From contig NZ_JACBZT010000001.1 of the NCBI RefSeq assembly GCF_013408985.1, positions 1,984,001 through 2,048,000 of the forward strand: a DNA stretch of 64,000 nucleotides, read 5' to 3'. Numbering within the stretch: the stretch's first letter is position 1; the number at the start of each line of letters is the position of its first letter. The stretch comes from Petropleomorpha daqingensis. Its GTDB lineage: Bacteria > Actinomycetota > Actinomycetes > Mycobacteriales > Geodermatophilaceae. Below, piece by piece: positions 39,427 to 50,593 of this stretch. A program made the translations under genes and the position numbers. The notes beneath the pieces were generated by a model. It saw only the letters and a program-made list of their open reading frames with translations, did not search any database and had not been told where the DNA came from.

Positions 39427-40305
39427 GTGCCCGACGACGTCTCCCCGCTCGACCCGTTCGTCCGCAAGCGCGCCGTGGGGCTCGCGTACGTGGACGAGGG
39501 GGAGGGGTCCCCGATCGTCTTCCTGCACGGGAACCCGACGTCGTCCTACCTGTGGCGCAACGTGATCCCCCACGTGCGCGACCTGGGCCGCTGCCTGGCG
39601 CCCGACCTGATCGGGATGGGCGAGTCGGACAAGCTGCCCGACCCGGGACCGGGCACCTACTCCTTCGCCGCGCACGCCGCGCACCTCGACGCCTGGTTCG
39701 ACACGGTGCTCCCGGCCGGGCCGGTCACCCTCGTCCTGCACGACTGGGGCTCCGCGCTCGGCTTCGACTGGGCCAGCCGCAACCGCGACCGGGTGCGCGG
39801 CATCGCGTTCACCGAGGCGATCGTCGCGCCGCTGGTCTGGGCCGACTGGCCCGCCGACGCCCGGAAGATCTTCCGCACCATGCGCGGTCCGGACGGCGAG
39901 GCGGCGGTTCTGGAGAAGAACGTCTTCGTCGAGCGGATCCTGCCGGCCTCGACGCTGCACGGCCTGAGCCCCGAGGCGCACGAGCGCTACCGGGCGCCGT
40001 TCCGCGAGCCCGCCGACCGGTGGCCCACGCTGGAGTGGCCGCGGCAGATCCCGATCGAGAACGTCCCGCCGCTGATGCACGACGTCGTCGCCCGGTACGG
40101 GCAGTGGCTGGCGCACAGCCGCGTGCCGAAGCTGTTCCTGAACGCCGACCCCGGCTCGATCCTCGTCGGCCGGCAGCGGGCCGTCGTCCGGAGGTGGCCG
40201 GCGCTGATCGAGGTGACCGTGCCGGGGGTGCACTTCGTGCCCGAGGACTCGCCGCACGAGGTCGGCCGCGCCCTCGCGCACTGGCTGCGCACACTGGGGA
40301 GGTGA
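39427..40305 (+). CDS. Haloalkane dehalogenase (HLD-II, DhaA-like alpha/beta hydrolase)
   Basis: A 292-residue alpha/beta hydrolase with the full dehalogenase set at positions matching Rhodococcus DhaA: nucleophile D106 in [11 protein letters not shown], halide-binding W107 and N36 ([10 protein letters not shown]), acid E130 (FTEAIVAP) and catalytic H269 (PGVHFVPED). It should hydrolyse haloalkanes to alcohols in the cytosol. It shares the intergenic region with the MerR regulator and overlaps the next gene by 4 bases. The GTG start 39427 has no clear ribosome site. The substrate range cannot be read from sequence. Confidence 0.88.
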   Translation: MPDDVSPLDPFVRKRAVGLAYVDEGEGSPIVFLHGNPTSSYLWRNVIPHVRDLGRCLAPDLIGMGESDKLPDPGPGTYSFAAHAAHLDAWFDTVLPAGPVTLVLHDWGSALGFDWASRNRDRVRGIAFTEAIVAPLVWADWPADARKIFRTMRGPDGEAAVLEKNVFVERILPASTLHGLSPEAHERYRAPFREPADRWPTLEWPRQIPIENVPPLMHDVVARYGQWLAHSRVPKLFLNADPGSILVGRQRAVVRRWPALIEVTVPGVHFVPEDSPHEVGRALAHWLRTLGR

Positions 40306-41141
40306 CCCGGACCGACCAGCTGCAGGCCGACTGCTCCCGCTGCTTCGGGCTGTGCTGCGTCGCCCTGCCCTTCGCCCGCTCCGCCGACTTCGCCGTCGAC
40401 AAGCCGGCGGGCACGCCGTGCACGAACCTGCAGGAGGACTTCCGCTGCGGCATCCACGGTGCGCTGCGGGAGCGGGGCTTCGCCGGGTGCACCGTCTTCG
40501 ACTGCCTGGGCGCCGGGCAGAAGGTCTCGCAGGTCACCTTCGGCGGCCGGGACTGGCGGGACGACGCCGGGACGGCGCGGCGGATGTTCGCGGTCTTCCC
40601 GGTCGTCCGGCAGCTGCACGAGCTGCTGGCCTACCTGGCCGAGGCGATCGACCGCGCGCCCGCCGAGGAGCTCACCGCGGCCTGCGAGCGGGTCGACGCG
40701 CTGACCCGGGGCAGCGCCGAGGAGCTCGCGGCCTGCGACGTCGGCGCCGTCCGGGCCGAGGTGAGCGCGCTGCTGCTGCAGGTCAGCGAGCGGCTGCGGG
40801 CCGGGCTGCCCGGGCGGGAGGCGCGCGGCGCCGACCTGGTCGGAGCGCGGCTGCGCGGTGCCGACCTGCGCGGGGCGAACCTGCGCGGCGCTTACCTGAT
40901 CGGGGCGGACCTGCGCGACGCGGACCTCCGTGCGGCCGACCTCGTCGGCGCCGACCTGCGCGGTGCGGACCTGCGGGGCGCCGACCTGACCGGAGCGCTG
41001 TTCGTCACCCAGGCCCAGCTCGAGTCCGCGAGCGGCGACGCGACCACGGCGGTCCCCGGGCACCTGCGGCGCCCCCTGCACTGGTCGCTGCCGCAGGTCA
41101 GGAGAACAGCAGGACGAGCAGCACGGCGTTCAGGGCGATGA
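40302..41141 (+). CDS. Pentapeptide-repeat protein with N-terminal cysteine cluster
   Basis: A 279-residue protein. Residues 10-65 have eight cysteines in a YkgJ-like arrangement ([27 protein letters not shown]) that could bind zinc or an iron cluster. A helical middle follows, then about ten pentapeptide units of the A(D/N)LRG type (about residues 175-235), which fold into a right-handed four-sided helix. The GTG start overlaps the dehalogenase stop. The last 44 bases overlap the convergent Nramp gene, an unusually long overlap. The function is unknown; metal-linked regulation is a guess. Confidence 0.8.
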   Translation: MTRTDQLQADCSRCFGLCCVALPFARSADFAVDKPAGTPCTNLQEDFRCGIHGALRERGFAGCTVFDCLGAGQKVSQVTFGGRDWRDDAGTARRMFAVFPVVRQLHELLAYLAEAIDRAPAEELTAACERVDALTRGSAEELAACDVGAVRAEVSALLLQVSERLRAGLPGREARGADLVGARLRGADLRGANLRGAYLIGADLRDADLRAADLVGADLRGADLRGADLTGALFVTQAQLESASGDATTAVPGHLRRPLHWSLPQVRRTAGRAARRSGR

Positions 41142-42336
41142 TCACCGCCGCGACCGCGACGGCGGCCACCGTCGTCCGGCGCCGGTTGACCAGCTCGCCC
41201 ATGACGTCGGGCCGGCGGGTCAGCAGCACGAGCGGCACCAGCGCGAACGGGATGCCGAAGGACAGCACCACCTGCGAGACCACCAGCGCGTAGGTGGGGT
41301 CCACGCCCAGCGCCAGGATCGCCAGCGCCGGCACGAGGGTCAGGGCGCGGCGGGTGAACAGCGGGATCCGCCGCTGGAGGAAGCCGTCCATGATCACCTG
41401 GCCGGCGTAGGTGCCCACGCTGGTGGAGGCGAAGCCGGAGGCCAGCAGGGCCAGCGCGAACAGCAGCGCCGCCGAGCCGTCGAGCGCCGCGCCGAACCCG
41501 GCGTGCGCCCCCTCGAGGGAGTCGGTCCCGCCGAACGCCGACCCGGCGAACAGCGCGGCCGCGACGAGCAGCATCGAGACGTTGACCAGCCCGGCCAGGC
41601 TCATCGCGGCGAACACGTCGCCGCGCTGGGCCCGCAGCGCCCGCCGCCGCTGGTTGACCGTGCCGGCCGGGATGCTGGTCGACACGAGGGCGGAGTGCAG
41701 GTAGATGGCGTGCGGCATCACCGTCGCGCCCAGGATCCCGGTGGCGAGCACGAGGCTGGCGACGCCGTCGAAGCGGGGCACGAGACCGGCCACGGCGCCG
41801 GCGGGATCGATCGGGACGCGCACGATCAGCAGCAGGAACGCCACGAGGATGACCGTGAACAGCGCGGTCACCGCGCCGATCCAGCGCCGGTCGCCGCGGG
41901 TCTGCAGCGCGAGCAGACCGAAGGCGACCGCTCCGGTGATGACCCCGCCGGTGAACAGGTCGACCCCGAACAGCAGGTGCAGCGCGATGGCCCCGCCCAT
42001 CACCTCGGCCAAGTCGGTGGCCATGGCGACCACCTCGGCCTGCACCCACAGCCCCAGCACGACCGGCCGGCGGTACCGCGCGCGGCAGTTCTGCGGCAGG
42101 CTCATCCCGGTCGCCAGCCCGAGCTTGGCCGACAGGCTCTGCACGAGCATCGCCATCAGGTTGGCCGAGACGATCACCCAGAGCAGCAGGTAGCCGAACC
42201 GCGCGCCGGCCGAGACGTTGGTGGCGAAGTTGCCGGGGTCGACGTAGGCGATCGCGGCGACGAAGGCCGGCCCGAACAGGGCCAGCCGGCGCCGGCGGGT
42301 GGCGCGGACCGCCGCGTCCTTCTCCAGCACGGTCAT
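41098..42336 (-). CDS. mntH: Nramp-family Mn2+/Fe2+ transporter
   Basis: A 412-residue membrane protein with about 11 helices. The first helix carries the metal-site DPGNFATN (near residue 33) and helix 6 carries [11 protein letters not shown] (Met-Pro-His), both diagnostic of Nramp proton-coupled divalent metal importers. [18 protein letters not shown] is the conserved segment of helix 3. It imports manganese, perhaps iron. The start ATG 42336 lies 20 bases from the divergent methyltransferase start. No MntR box was identified. Confidence 0.92.
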   Translation of the reverse strand: MTVLEKDAAVRATRRRRLALFGPAFVAAIAYVDPGNFATNVSAGARFGYLLLWVIVSANLMAMLVQSLSAKLGLATGMSLPQNCRARYRRPVVLGLWVQAEVVAMATDLAEVMGGAIALHLLFGVDLFTGGVITGAVAFGLLALQTRGDRRWIGAVTALFTVILVAFLLLIVRVPIDPAGAVAGLVPRFDGVASLVLATGILGATVMPHAIYLHSALVSTSIPAGTVNQRRRALRAQRGDVFAAMSLAGLVNVSMLLVAAALFAGSAFGGTDSLEGAHAGFGAALDGSAALLFALALLASGFASTSVGTYAGQVIMDGFLQRRIPLFTRRALTLVPALAILALGVDPTYALVVSQVVLSFGIPFALVPLVLLTRRPDVMGELVNRRRTTVAAVAVAAVIIALNAVLLVLLFS

Positions 42337-42343
42337 CCCGCCC

Positions 42344-42349
42344 TAGGGT
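42344..42349 (+). promoter_or_regulatory. -10 hexamer TAGGGT, leaderless start
   Basis: TAGGGT lies 7 bases before GTG 42357, within the 20-base gap to the divergent mntH start. Confidence 0.6.
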
Positions 42350-42356
42350 CGCCGGC

Positions 42357-43052
42357 GTGACCGAGGGCCCGCGCGGCTGGGGGACGCCGCTGCACGCCGC
42401 CGTCCTCGACGCCACCGCCGTCGGCCCCGGGGCCACGCTGCTGGACCTCGGGTGCGGCACCGGCCTGTTCGCCCGGGCCGCCGCCGACCGCGGCGCGCGC
42501 GTGACCGGCGTCGACCGCGACCCGGCGGCGGTCGCGATGGCGTCGGCCGAGGTGCCGGAGGGCAGGTTCGTCGTCGGGACGGCGGAGCACCCGCCGGCCG
42601 GACCGTTCGACGTCGTCGCCGCGGTGCAGCTGCTGATGCACGTCGTCGACCCGGTCGCCGTCCTCGCCACCGCCGGCCGGACCGGAACGGTGGTCGCCGC
42701 GACCGTGTGGGGGCGCGAGGACGAGTGCGACGTCCGGGTCTTCGGCGAGGCGCTGGCCCCGTGGCTGGATGCCCGGCCGGCCGCGGACCCGGTCGACCTC
42801 CGCGGCCTGGCCGAGCGCGCCGGTCTGGTCGTCGACCGCCTCGACGAGGTGGTCTGCCCCTTCGACTACGAGGACGACGACGCGGTGCTCGGACCGCTGT
42901 TCGACTCCGCGCTCGGCCGGGCGGTCGGGCGTTCGGCGGGCCCGGTCGCGCTCCGGGACGCCGTCCTCGACCGGCTGGAGCCGTACCGCACCGACGACGG
43001 GGGCTACCGGCTGCACAACCTCTTCCGGGTGCTGGTCGCGCACCCGGGCTGA
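42357..43052 (+). CDS. SAM-dependent methyltransferase (class I)
   Basis: A 231-residue protein. LLDLGCGTGLFARAAADR (from about residue 27) is motif I, VTGVDRDPAAVAMA motif II, and FDVVAAVQLLMHVVDP motif III region. The target is not known. The start is fixed by the leaderless -10 TAGGGT at 42344. It ends one base from the convergent DUF59-type gene and is not part of the monooxygenase cluster by strand. Confidence 0.85.
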   Translation: MTEGPRGWGTPLHAAVLDATAVGPGATLLDLGCGTGLFARAAADRGARVTGVDRDPAAVAMASAEVPEGRFVVGTAEHPPAGPFDVVAAVQLLMHVVDPVAVLATAGRTGTVVAATVWGREDECDVRVFGEALAPWLDARPAADPVDLRGLAERAGLVVDRLDEVVCPFDYEDDDAVLGPLFDSALGRAVGRSAGPVALRDAVLDRLEPYRTDDGGYRLHNLFRVLVAHPG

Positions 43053-43053
43053 G

Positions 43054-43740
43054 TCAGCCGGTGCCGGCCGCGTCCGCATACCGGGTCTTGAGGAAGCTCC
43101 GGCAGAACTCCCCGTTGCTCTCGATGCCCAGCCGGGTCAGCCGGGCGCGCCGCAGGTGCAGCGGGACCTGCGCCGCGGACACCCGGGTGCCGTCGGGGTG
43201 GATCAGCAGCGGCGCGCCGTCGTCCGCCGGCAGCCCGAGCACGGCCCGCCGCGCCCGCAGCCGGTCGAGGTCGACCGAGGGGGGCGCCGCCCCGAGCGTC
43301 AGCACGGCGAGCTCGTCGGGCCCGGTTCCGGCGTCGACCAGCGGCCGGGCCACCCGGTCCTGCCCGGCGACGACCGCCTTCTCCAGGAAGTAGCGCCGCA
43401 GCTCGGCCAGCTCGGCGTCGGCCTCGCCGGCGAACGTCTCGACGAAACCGGCGTGCGCGGCCACCCCGCCGTTGATCTCGCTCGAGGCGTGGTGGTCCTC
43501 CAGCGCGATCTCCGCCCGCGTCACCCCTTCGACCGCCGACACCGCGTCGTAGGCGTCGGCGACCATGAGGAAGGAGAAGTTCGGCGCGCAGAAGAACGTC
43601 GGCAGGCGCAACCGGACCGAGGCGACGCCGTCGTCGGAGACGGTGCACGAGGCCACGAAGTCGAGAGTCGTGATCGGCTCGTCGAGCTCCGGGTCGAGCA
43701 CCGTCCCCAACGCCTGCCAGACGGCGTCGTCGGTCCTCAC
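43054..43740 (-). CDS. DUF59/MIP18-type metal-sulfur cluster assembly protein of the monooxygenase cluster
   Basis: A 228-residue protein. The first 100 residues match the iron-sulfur carrier/PaaD family: DAVWQALGTVLDPELDEPI, then LRLPTFFCAPNFSFLM, which holds the conserved Cys. The remaining 120 residues have no family I know. Homologues are encoded near binuclear-iron monooxygenases, where a role in building metal centres is likely. The GTG start 43740 overlaps the amidohydrolase stop by 4 bases. It is the last gene of the dehydrogenase-amidohydrolase unit. Confidence 0.75.
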   Translation of the reverse strand: MRTDDAVWQALGTVLDPELDEPITTLDFVASCTVSDDGVASVRLRLPTFFCAPNFSFLMVADAYDAVSAVEGVTRAEIALEDHHASSEINGGVAAHAGFVETFAGEADAELAELRRYFLEKAVVAGQDRVARPLVDAGTGPDELAVLTLGAAPPSVDLDRLRARRAVLGLPADDGAPLLIHPDGTRVSAAQVPLHLRRARLTRLGIESNGEFCRSFLKTRYADAAGTG

Positions 43741-44804
43741 GCCTGCGCCCCGGCGGTCTCCTCGACCAGCTGCTCGCCGGGCTGCTGCACGATGTTCGGC
43801 GGCTCGGGCAGCCGGCACTCCTCCGGGACGTCGATGCCGTAGAGCTTGGCCGCGTTGAGCCCGAGGATCTTCTTCTTCGTGGCGACCGTCGGGCGCGGGT
43901 AGTCGGTGAACGCGTCGTCCTCGGGCATCTGCCAGTCGACGAAGCCCTCGACCTGCCACTTCGGCGTCCAGATGTTGTAGTCGCTGCCGAAGGTGAGGCG
44001 GTCCTCGCCGACCCAGAAGAGCAGCTCGCCGATCACCTTGGCGAAGAACTTCGGCCGCGAGTACATGAGCCCGCCGATGACCACCGAGCAGCCCGCGTAG
44101 ACGTTCGGCTCCTGCACCGCCATGTACGCGAAGTCGTCGATCCGCGGGATCCCGGCGTGCTCGATGATGAAGTTCAGGTCGGGGAAGTCGGTCGCGGTCT
44201 GGTCGACGTCCTCCATCGAGAACGCGTCCTTGTTCAGCGGCCAGATCGTCGGGCCCTTGTGCGCGTGGATGTTGGTGATGCCCAGTTCACGGCACTTCTC
44301 CAGGAACCGGTAGGAATCCTTGTCGGTGAGCTTCCAGCCGCGGGAGCCGTTCTCGTGCCATTCCGCGGTGTAGAGCTTCACGCCCTTGAGGTTCCAGCGC
44401 TGGGCGTCTTCTTCCAGCTGCTTGAGGCCCGCCTCGCCGTCCCGGGGGTCGAACCGGCCGTTGACGATGAACTTGTCCGGGTGCTTCTCGATCAGCGCAC
44501 CGTTCTGCTCGACGGTGTTGAAGCCGTCCTTGTACCAGTACTTGAGGTAGGTCGACTGGAAGATCGCCTTGTCCACGTAGCCGTCCTCGAAGACGTCCTT
44601 CATGAGGTCGTCCTCGGAGACCTTCAGGTAGTGCTCCCAGTCCCAGTGGGTCTCCGGCGGCGCCAGCTTGTGGTAGCCGTAGAAGCAGTCGATCCAGCCC
44701 TTCGCCAGGTTCTCCCGCCCCTGGACCCAGTTCTCGCGGCTGGCGTCCCAGAAGTGCATGTGGCCGTCGACGATGAAGTACTTCTCGCCGTCCTTCTCGT
44801 ACAT
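43737..44804 (-). CDS. Amidohydrolase (TIM-barrel, COG2159-like) of the monooxygenase cluster
   Basis: A 355-residue amidohydrolase_2 family protein. FIVDGHMHFWD gives H15-x-H17, GVKLYTAEWHENG and NIHAHKGPTIWP add metal-site histidines, and FGSDYNIWTP carries the conserved Asp. Such enzymes hydrolyse or decarboxylate using zinc. Genes of this type accompany propane, acetone or phenol monooxygenase (mim/prm) clusters, but their step is not settled. The codon use has somewhat less GC than its neighbours, with many Lys, Tyr and Phe codons. It lies between the dehydrogenase and the DUF59 gene. Confidence 0.83.
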   Translation of the reverse strand: MYEKDGEKYFIVDGHMHFWDASRENWVQGRENLAKGWIDCFYGYHKLAPPETHWDWEHYLKVSEDDLMKDVFEDGYVDKAIFQSTYLKYWYKDGFNTVEQNGALIEKHPDKFIVNGRFDPRDGEAGLKQLEEDAQRWNLKGVKLYTAEWHENGSRGWKLTDKDSYRFLEKCRELGITNIHAHKGPTIWPLNKDAFSMEDVDQTATDFPDLNFIIEHAGIPRIDDFAYMAVQEPNVYAGCSVVIGGLMYSRPKFFAKVIGELLFWVGEDRLTFGSDYNIWTPKWQVEGFVDWQMPEDDAFTDYPRPTVATKKKILGLNAAKLYGIDVPEECRLPEPPNIVQQPGEQLVEETAGAQA

Positions 44805-44837
44805 GGATGTCCGCCTCTCGCGTCGCTGCGGGGGAAA

Positions 44838-45863
44838 TCAGGGGACGAGGATGGCGCGGCCGCGCACCTTCCCCGCGTCGAGGTCGTGCAGGGCGTCGAC
44901 CGCCCGGTCGAGCGGGTACTGCTGGGTGTGCAGGGTGACCTGGCCGGCCTGCGCCAGGACCATGAGCTCGGTCAGGTCGGCGTAGGTCCCGACGATGTTG
45001 CCGATGACGTTCTTCTCCCCGGCGACGAACTCCAGGGTCGGGATGCGCAGCTCGCCGCCGTAGCCGATGACGAACAGCGACCCGTTGGCGCCGGTCATGT
45101 GCCAGGCGTCCATCTCCGCGCCCTGCTCGGCGACGAAGTCCAGCACCACGCTCGCGCCGCCGCCGGTGAGGTCCTGCACGGCCGCGACGTGGTCGCCGTC
45201 GGCGACCACGGTCTCGTCGGCGCCGATCTCCCCGGCCAGCTTCAGCGCGTCGGGGTTCTTGTCGACGACGACGACCCGCGTGGCGGTGAGCGCCTTGAGG
45301 CACTGGATGCCGATGTGCCCGAGGCCGCCGGCGCCCTGCACGACGGCCGTGGTGCCGGGGTGCAGCAGCGGCGCGGCCTTGCGGACGGCGTGGTAGGCGG
45401 TGATCCCCGCGTCGGCCAGCGCGGCGACGTCGGCGGGCTGGGTCGTCGGCTCGAGCTTGACGCAGGACCGGGCGGAGGTGCGCAGGTACTCGGCCATGCC
45501 TCCGTCGTTGTTGGACAGGCCGGGGAAGTAGGCGTTCTCGCAGTGCATGTCGTCGCCGCGGCGGCAGGCGAGGCACAGCCCGCAGGTGGCGAGGGGGTGC
45601 AGGATCACCGTGTCACCGACGGCGACGTTGCTGACGCCCTCGCCGATCTCGTGGACCCAGCCGGAGTTCTCGTGGCCGATGACGTAGGGCAGCTCGGGGT
45701 GCTGGATCTCGTCCCACTGGCCCTCGAGGATGTGCAGGTCGGTGCGGCAGACGCCGGCGCCGCCGATCTTGACGATGACGTCGAGCGGGCCGAGGAGCTT
45801 GGGCTCGCCGATGTCGTCGATCGACGGGTCCTCGTGGTAGCGGTGGACGCGGACGGCTCGCAT
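44838..45863 (-). CDS. Zinc-dependent alcohol dehydrogenase (MDR family)
   Basis: A 341-residue medium-chain dehydrogenase. Catalytic zinc ligands C39 and H64-E65 (GHENSG), structural zinc cysteines C94, C97, C100 and C108, and the NAD loop VQGAGGLGHIGIQ are all present. In mim/prm clusters this enzyme oxidises the alcohol made by the monooxygenase, for example 2-propanol. The ATG 45863 follows GGAGGAG; the upstream ATG at 45947 is rejected as it crosses the operator. The palindrome at 45931-45945 is 68 bases upstream and likely binds the cluster activator. Confidence 0.9.
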   Translation of the reverse strand: MRAVRVHRYHEDPSIDDIGEPKLLGPLDVIVKIGGAGVCRTDLHILEGQWDEIQHPELPYVIGHENSGWVHEIGEGVSNVAVGDTVILHPLATCGLCLACRRGDDMHCENAYFPGLSNNDGGMAEYLRTSARSCVKLEPTTQPADVAALADAGITAYHAVRKAAPLLHPGTTAVVQGAGGLGHIGIQCLKALTATRVVVVDKNPDALKLAGEIGADETVVADGDHVAAVQDLTGGGASVVLDFVAEQGAEMDAWHMTGANGSLFVIGYGGELRIPTLEFVAGEKNVIGNIVGTYADLTELMVLAQAGQVTLHTQQYPLDRAVDALHDLDAGKVRGRAILVP

Positions 45864-45930
45864 ACGACGTCTCCTCCGGCTCGGGCGACCCCTGTGGACG
45901 GCAACGTACGGACGCCCTGCTCCCGCGTGC

Positions 45931-45945
45931 GTCTCAATCTGAGAC
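45931..45945. promoter_or_regulatory. Operator palindrome GTCTCA-N3-TGAGAC upstream of the dehydrogenase
   Basis: A perfect 6-3-6 inverted repeat (spacer ATC) 68 bases before the alcohol dehydrogenase. The same repeat, spacer ATA, is upstream of the hydroxylase at 52442-52456. Confidence 0.65.
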
Positions 45946-45957
45946 ACAGGCGACCCG

Positions 45958-46003
45958 GTGGTTTCGCGCGCTTAACCGCGCCCGGTTAAGCGCGCGAAAC
46001 CAC
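45958..46003. terminator. Hairpin terminator, repeat family A, after groEL
   Basis: A perfect 21-bp stem (45958-45978 with 45983-46003) and CGCC loop, 7 bases past the groEL stop. Its GGTTTCGCGCGCT arm is shared with 9534-9575. Confidence 0.75.
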
Positions 46004-46009
46004 GTGAGC

Positions 46010-47809
<1,800 letters not shown>

Positions 47810-48184
47810 TCAGCTGACCTGCAGTGCCTTGAGGTCGAAGCCGATGTACTCGGCGGCGTCCTCGGGGTTGGCGAACATGATCGTGCGGTCGTCCTCGTGG
47901 ACCATCCGCCCGTAGTGGGTCGACATGCTCTCCTCGAGGTCGGCCGAGGTGAACGACCCGGCCTCCTCGCCGAGAGCCTCGGCCAGCTCGTCGTAGTCGA
48001 AGTCCATCCGGGTGTCGGCGTCCACCCGGATCATCGAGGGCAGGTAGGTCACCGTGACCCCTGGCTTCTCCTTCATGACCTCGGCGATCACATGCCCGAC
48101 CTGGTCGTTCATCAGCGTGATGCCGGCTCGGTTGGAGGAGGTCGCATTCACCGCGCCGAACGCGGTGGTTGCCGTGGTGGTCAC
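47810..48184 (-). CDS. mimD: Monooxygenase coupling/effector protein (MimD/PrmD, MmoB-like)
   Basis: A 124-residue protein of the MmoB/DmpM family. After a variable 20-residue start it has [20 protein letters not shown] and [15 protein letters not shown], the expected strands and helices of the effector fold. It binds the hydroxylase to admit substrate and control electron transfer, and has no cofactor. The GTG start overlaps the beta-subunit stop by 4 bases. The protein is cytosolic. Confidence 0.9.
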   Translation of the reverse strand: MTTTATTAFGAVNATSSNRAGITLMNDQVGHVIAEVMKEKPGVTVTYLPSMIRVDADTRMDFDYDELAEALGEEAGSFTSADLEESMSTHYGRMVHEDDRTIMFANPEDAAEYIGFDLKALQVS

Positions 48185-49401
48185 TGGGCCAGCTCCTTCG
48201 GGGTCTGCAGGCCGAGGTCGGAGAGGATCCCGGCGAAACGGTTCTTGGCGCGGTCGAGGGAGTCCTCGAACCGGGGTGGCCGGGCGTCGGGCTGCGACCA
48301 CAGGGGCTGCATGGTGCGGGCGGCCGCCAGGCACCGCGGCACCCACGCCGTCAGCCAGTCCTGCATGAGCGACTTGTTGTGCTCGGCGAACTCGCGGTCC
48401 TGCGTCAGCAGGCCGAAGCAGGCCTGCGTCCAGCGCAGGTCGCGCTGGGCGTAGTCGTACTCGCCCGCGCCGATCACGGTGGGCGTCACGAAGTCGCCGT
48501 TGCCCGGGGCGGCCTGCATGACCAGCCCGCTGCGGAACAGCTCGCCGATGAGGGGCTCGAACACGATGTTGGCGGCGAAGAGGGCCTCGCCCCAGTCGTC
48601 CTCGATCGCGGTCAGGGCCTCGGTGACCTCGCGGACGCCCTGCCACTCGGCGTCGCCGTTCCACGCGGCGAGGTGCGCCGAGCCGTCGAAGCCCGGGATC
48701 TCCTCGGTCAGGGTGAGGTTGTACAGCGCGAGGTCCTGCGCGAAGCGGATCTTGTGGGCGCTGTTCACCGCCAGCGCGGTGTTGTGCATGTTCGTCGGCG
48801 CGGAGCGCTCGTTCGCCGCGAAGACGTAGAGGCCGAGGATGTGCTCGACGTGCATCCAGGCGCCGACGCTGCGCTCGACGAAGGTCACCCAGTTCTTGCT
48901 CCACTGGTCGAAGGCCTTGGCGTTGCGCGCGTTCTCGACGTTGCCGTTGATCTGCCGGACGACGTTGGCGTTGTACCGGTAGATCGTCTGTTCCCACTCC
49001 TCGTTCGGGTCACGGAACTCGTGCCACCCGTGGGCCGGCCAGTCCAGGCCCTGGCCGCCGCCGCCGGTGCCGACGCCGCGCACCGGTTCGGGCTTGTCCA
49101 CGCCCCACGCCTTGAGCTTGGTCCAGGTCAGCGGGTAACCGACCTGCCCGTCGGCGAAGCCGTAGATCCAGCCCTGGGACAGGTAGTGCCGCGGGTCGGG
49201 CTGGACCTCGACGGTCACGTCCTCGTAGTGGGTCTGCTTCCGCTTGGCCGGCTTGTAGTAGTTGTAGCGGCGCGCGCTGACGTCGGAGTCCGGGAACTCC
49301 TTGGCGCCGGCCTCGGCGTCGGTGAACTGGGGCTTGGGCACGCTGCGCGGCGGGCGCTCCGGGGTCTCCGTGCGCTGGGGGGCTTCCGGGGTTGCAGTCA
49401 T
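48181..49401 (-). CDS. mimC: Binuclear-iron monooxygenase hydroxylase, beta subunit (MimC/PrmC-like)
   Basis: A 406-residue subunit of the phenol/methane/propane hydroxylase beta family, which has the ferritin-like helices without the iron ligands. Typical segments are [39 protein letters not shown] and [18 protein letters not shown]. It pairs with the alpha subunit in the hydroxylase dimer. The start ATG 49401 is 2 bases past the reductase stop; the stop overlaps the coupling-protein start. Confidence 0.9.
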   Translation of the reverse strand: MTATPEAPQRTETPERPPRSVPKPQFTDAEAGAKEFPDSDVSARRYNYYKPAKRKQTHYEDVTVEVQPDPRHYLSQGWIYGFADGQVGYPLTWTKLKAWGVDKPEPVRGVGTGGGGQGLDWPAHGWHEFRDPNEEWEQTIYRYNANVVRQINGNVENARNAKAFDQWSKNWVTFVERSVGAWMHVEHILGLYVFAANERSAPTNMHNTALAVNSAHKIRFAQDLALYNLTLTEEIPGFDGSAHLAAWNGDAEWQGVREVTEALTAIEDDWGEALFAANIVFEPLIGELFRSGLVMQAAPGNGDFVTPTVIGAGEYDYAQRDLRWTQACFGLLTQDREFAEHNKSLMQDWLTAWVPRCLAAARTMQPLWSQPDARPPRFEDSLDRAKNRFAGILSDLGLQTPKELAQ

Positions 49402-49403
49402 GA

Positions 49404-50453
49404 TCAGTCCTCGCCTTCCGGTTCACCGGTGGTGGTGAACTTGTCGTAGAAGATGCGGTCTTCGCTGCGCCCGAGCCGGGAGAGCGTGGCGACCGCCGCC
49501 TCGACCATGGGCGGCGGTCCGCAGACGTAGGCGTCCATGCCGGAGAGGTCGGTCTCCCGGCGGGCGACGACGTCGGTGATCAGGCCGGTCTCGCCGGTCC
49601 ACCCGTCGTCCTCGCCCGGCTCGGACAGCGCGGGGACGTACGTGAGGTTCGGCAGCAGTTCGGCGAGCTTGGCCAGCTCGTCGGCGAAGCACAGGTCCCG
49701 GGCGGTCCGGGCCCCGTAGTAGAAGGTGACCGGCCGCTCGATGCCCCGGTCGGCCATCGACCGGAGCAGGGCCAGCAGCGGCGCCAGGCCCGCCCCGCCG
49801 CCGAGGAAGAGCAGATCGGCGAGACTGCTCTCGCGCAGGCGGAAGGCGCCGAACGGGCCCTCCACCTGCAGCCGGTCACCCGGCGCGATGCTGTCGGCCA
49901 GCAGCCCGGAGAACAGCCCGCCCGCGTAGACCTTGATGACGAACTCGAAGATGCCTTCCCGGTTGGGGATGTTCGCCATCGAGAACGACCGGCTGGCATG
50001 GTGGCCGGGAACCTGGAAGTCCAGGTACTGGCCGGGGAAGTACTTGATCTCCTCCGGCTCGACCAGCCGGACGGTGAGGTGGCGCATGTCGTGCGTGACC
50101 GGCTCGTTCGCGATCACCTCGACGACGCCCTGCCGGAGCGGCAGCCCGGACTGGATCATCTCCTCGTCGTAGTTGAGGAGCTCGATCACCAGGTCCTCGT
50201 ACGGGTGCGCCCGGCAGAGCAGCGTCTGGCCCTCCTCTCGCTCGAAGTCGGGCAGCGCGAAGGTCGAATAGCTGTCCAGTTCGATGTCCTCGCCGTCCAG
50301 GACGAAGGACTTGCAGGAGGCGCACTGGCCTTCCTTGCAGCCGTGCATGAGCTGGACCCCCTGCTCGGCCGCGGCCCGCAGGATGGTCTGGTCGGAGTCC
50401 ACTTCGATCTCGATGCCGACCGGCTCGAACCTCACGTGGTGCTTGTCGCCCAT
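49404..50453 (-). CDS. mimB: Monooxygenase NADH reductase (MimB/PrmB-like, 2Fe-2S plus FAD)
   Basis: A 349-residue electron-transfer protein. The N-terminal plant-type ferredoxin has C39, C44, C47 and C80; the FAD domain has the RSFSMAN segment (Arg-x-Tyr/Phe-Ser); the NAD domain has LFLGGGAGLAPLLALLR and ends DRIFYDKFTTTGE. It passes electrons from NADH through FAD and the iron-sulfur cluster to the diiron centre. The ATG 50453 is preceded by GAGATGGAGTC. Its gene lies 140 bases after the alpha subunit with a strong hairpin between. Confidence 0.93.
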   Translation of the reverse strand: MGDKHHVRFEPVGIEIEVDSDQTILRAAAEQGVQLMHGCKEGQCASCKSFVLDGEDIELDSYSTFALPDFEREEGQTLLCRAHPYEDLVIELLNYDEEMIQSGLPLRQGVVEVIANEPVTHDMRHLTVRLVEPEEIKYFPGQYLDFQVPGHHASRSFSMANIPNREGIFEFVIKVYAGGLFSGLLADSIAPGDRLQVEGPFGAFRLRESSLADLLFLGGGAGLAPLLALLRSMADRGIERPVTFYYGARTARDLCFADELAKLAELLPNLTYVPALSEPGEDDGWTGETGLITDVVARRETDLSGMDAYVCGPPPMVEAAVATLSRLGRSEDRIFYDKFTTTGEPEGED

Positions 50454-50545
50454 GACTCCATCTCTCGCGGGACGCAGGTCGTCTCCGCGCCGCCGGCGGT
50501 CTGCGGACAGCCCTCAGCGACGTGGGGGAGGGGGTGGGTGGTGGC

Positions 50546-50578
50546 GGGGGAGGGCCGGGGGGCACCCGGCCCTCCCCC
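50546..50578 (-). other. Intra-operon hairpin between hydroxylase alpha and reductase genes
   Basis: A perfect 14-bp GC stem (50546-50559 with 50565-50578), loop of 5 bases, just past the alpha-subunit stop. A likely partial terminator or 3' mRNA protector giving extra alpha subunit. Confidence 0.6.
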
Positions 50579-50593
50579 TCGCCTGACCCGCGC

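Noticed and set aside
40857..41000. Tandem DNA repeat of about 15 bases in the pentapeptide gene
   Set aside because: The period follows the five-residue protein repeat and codon bias; it is coding, not a separate repeat element.
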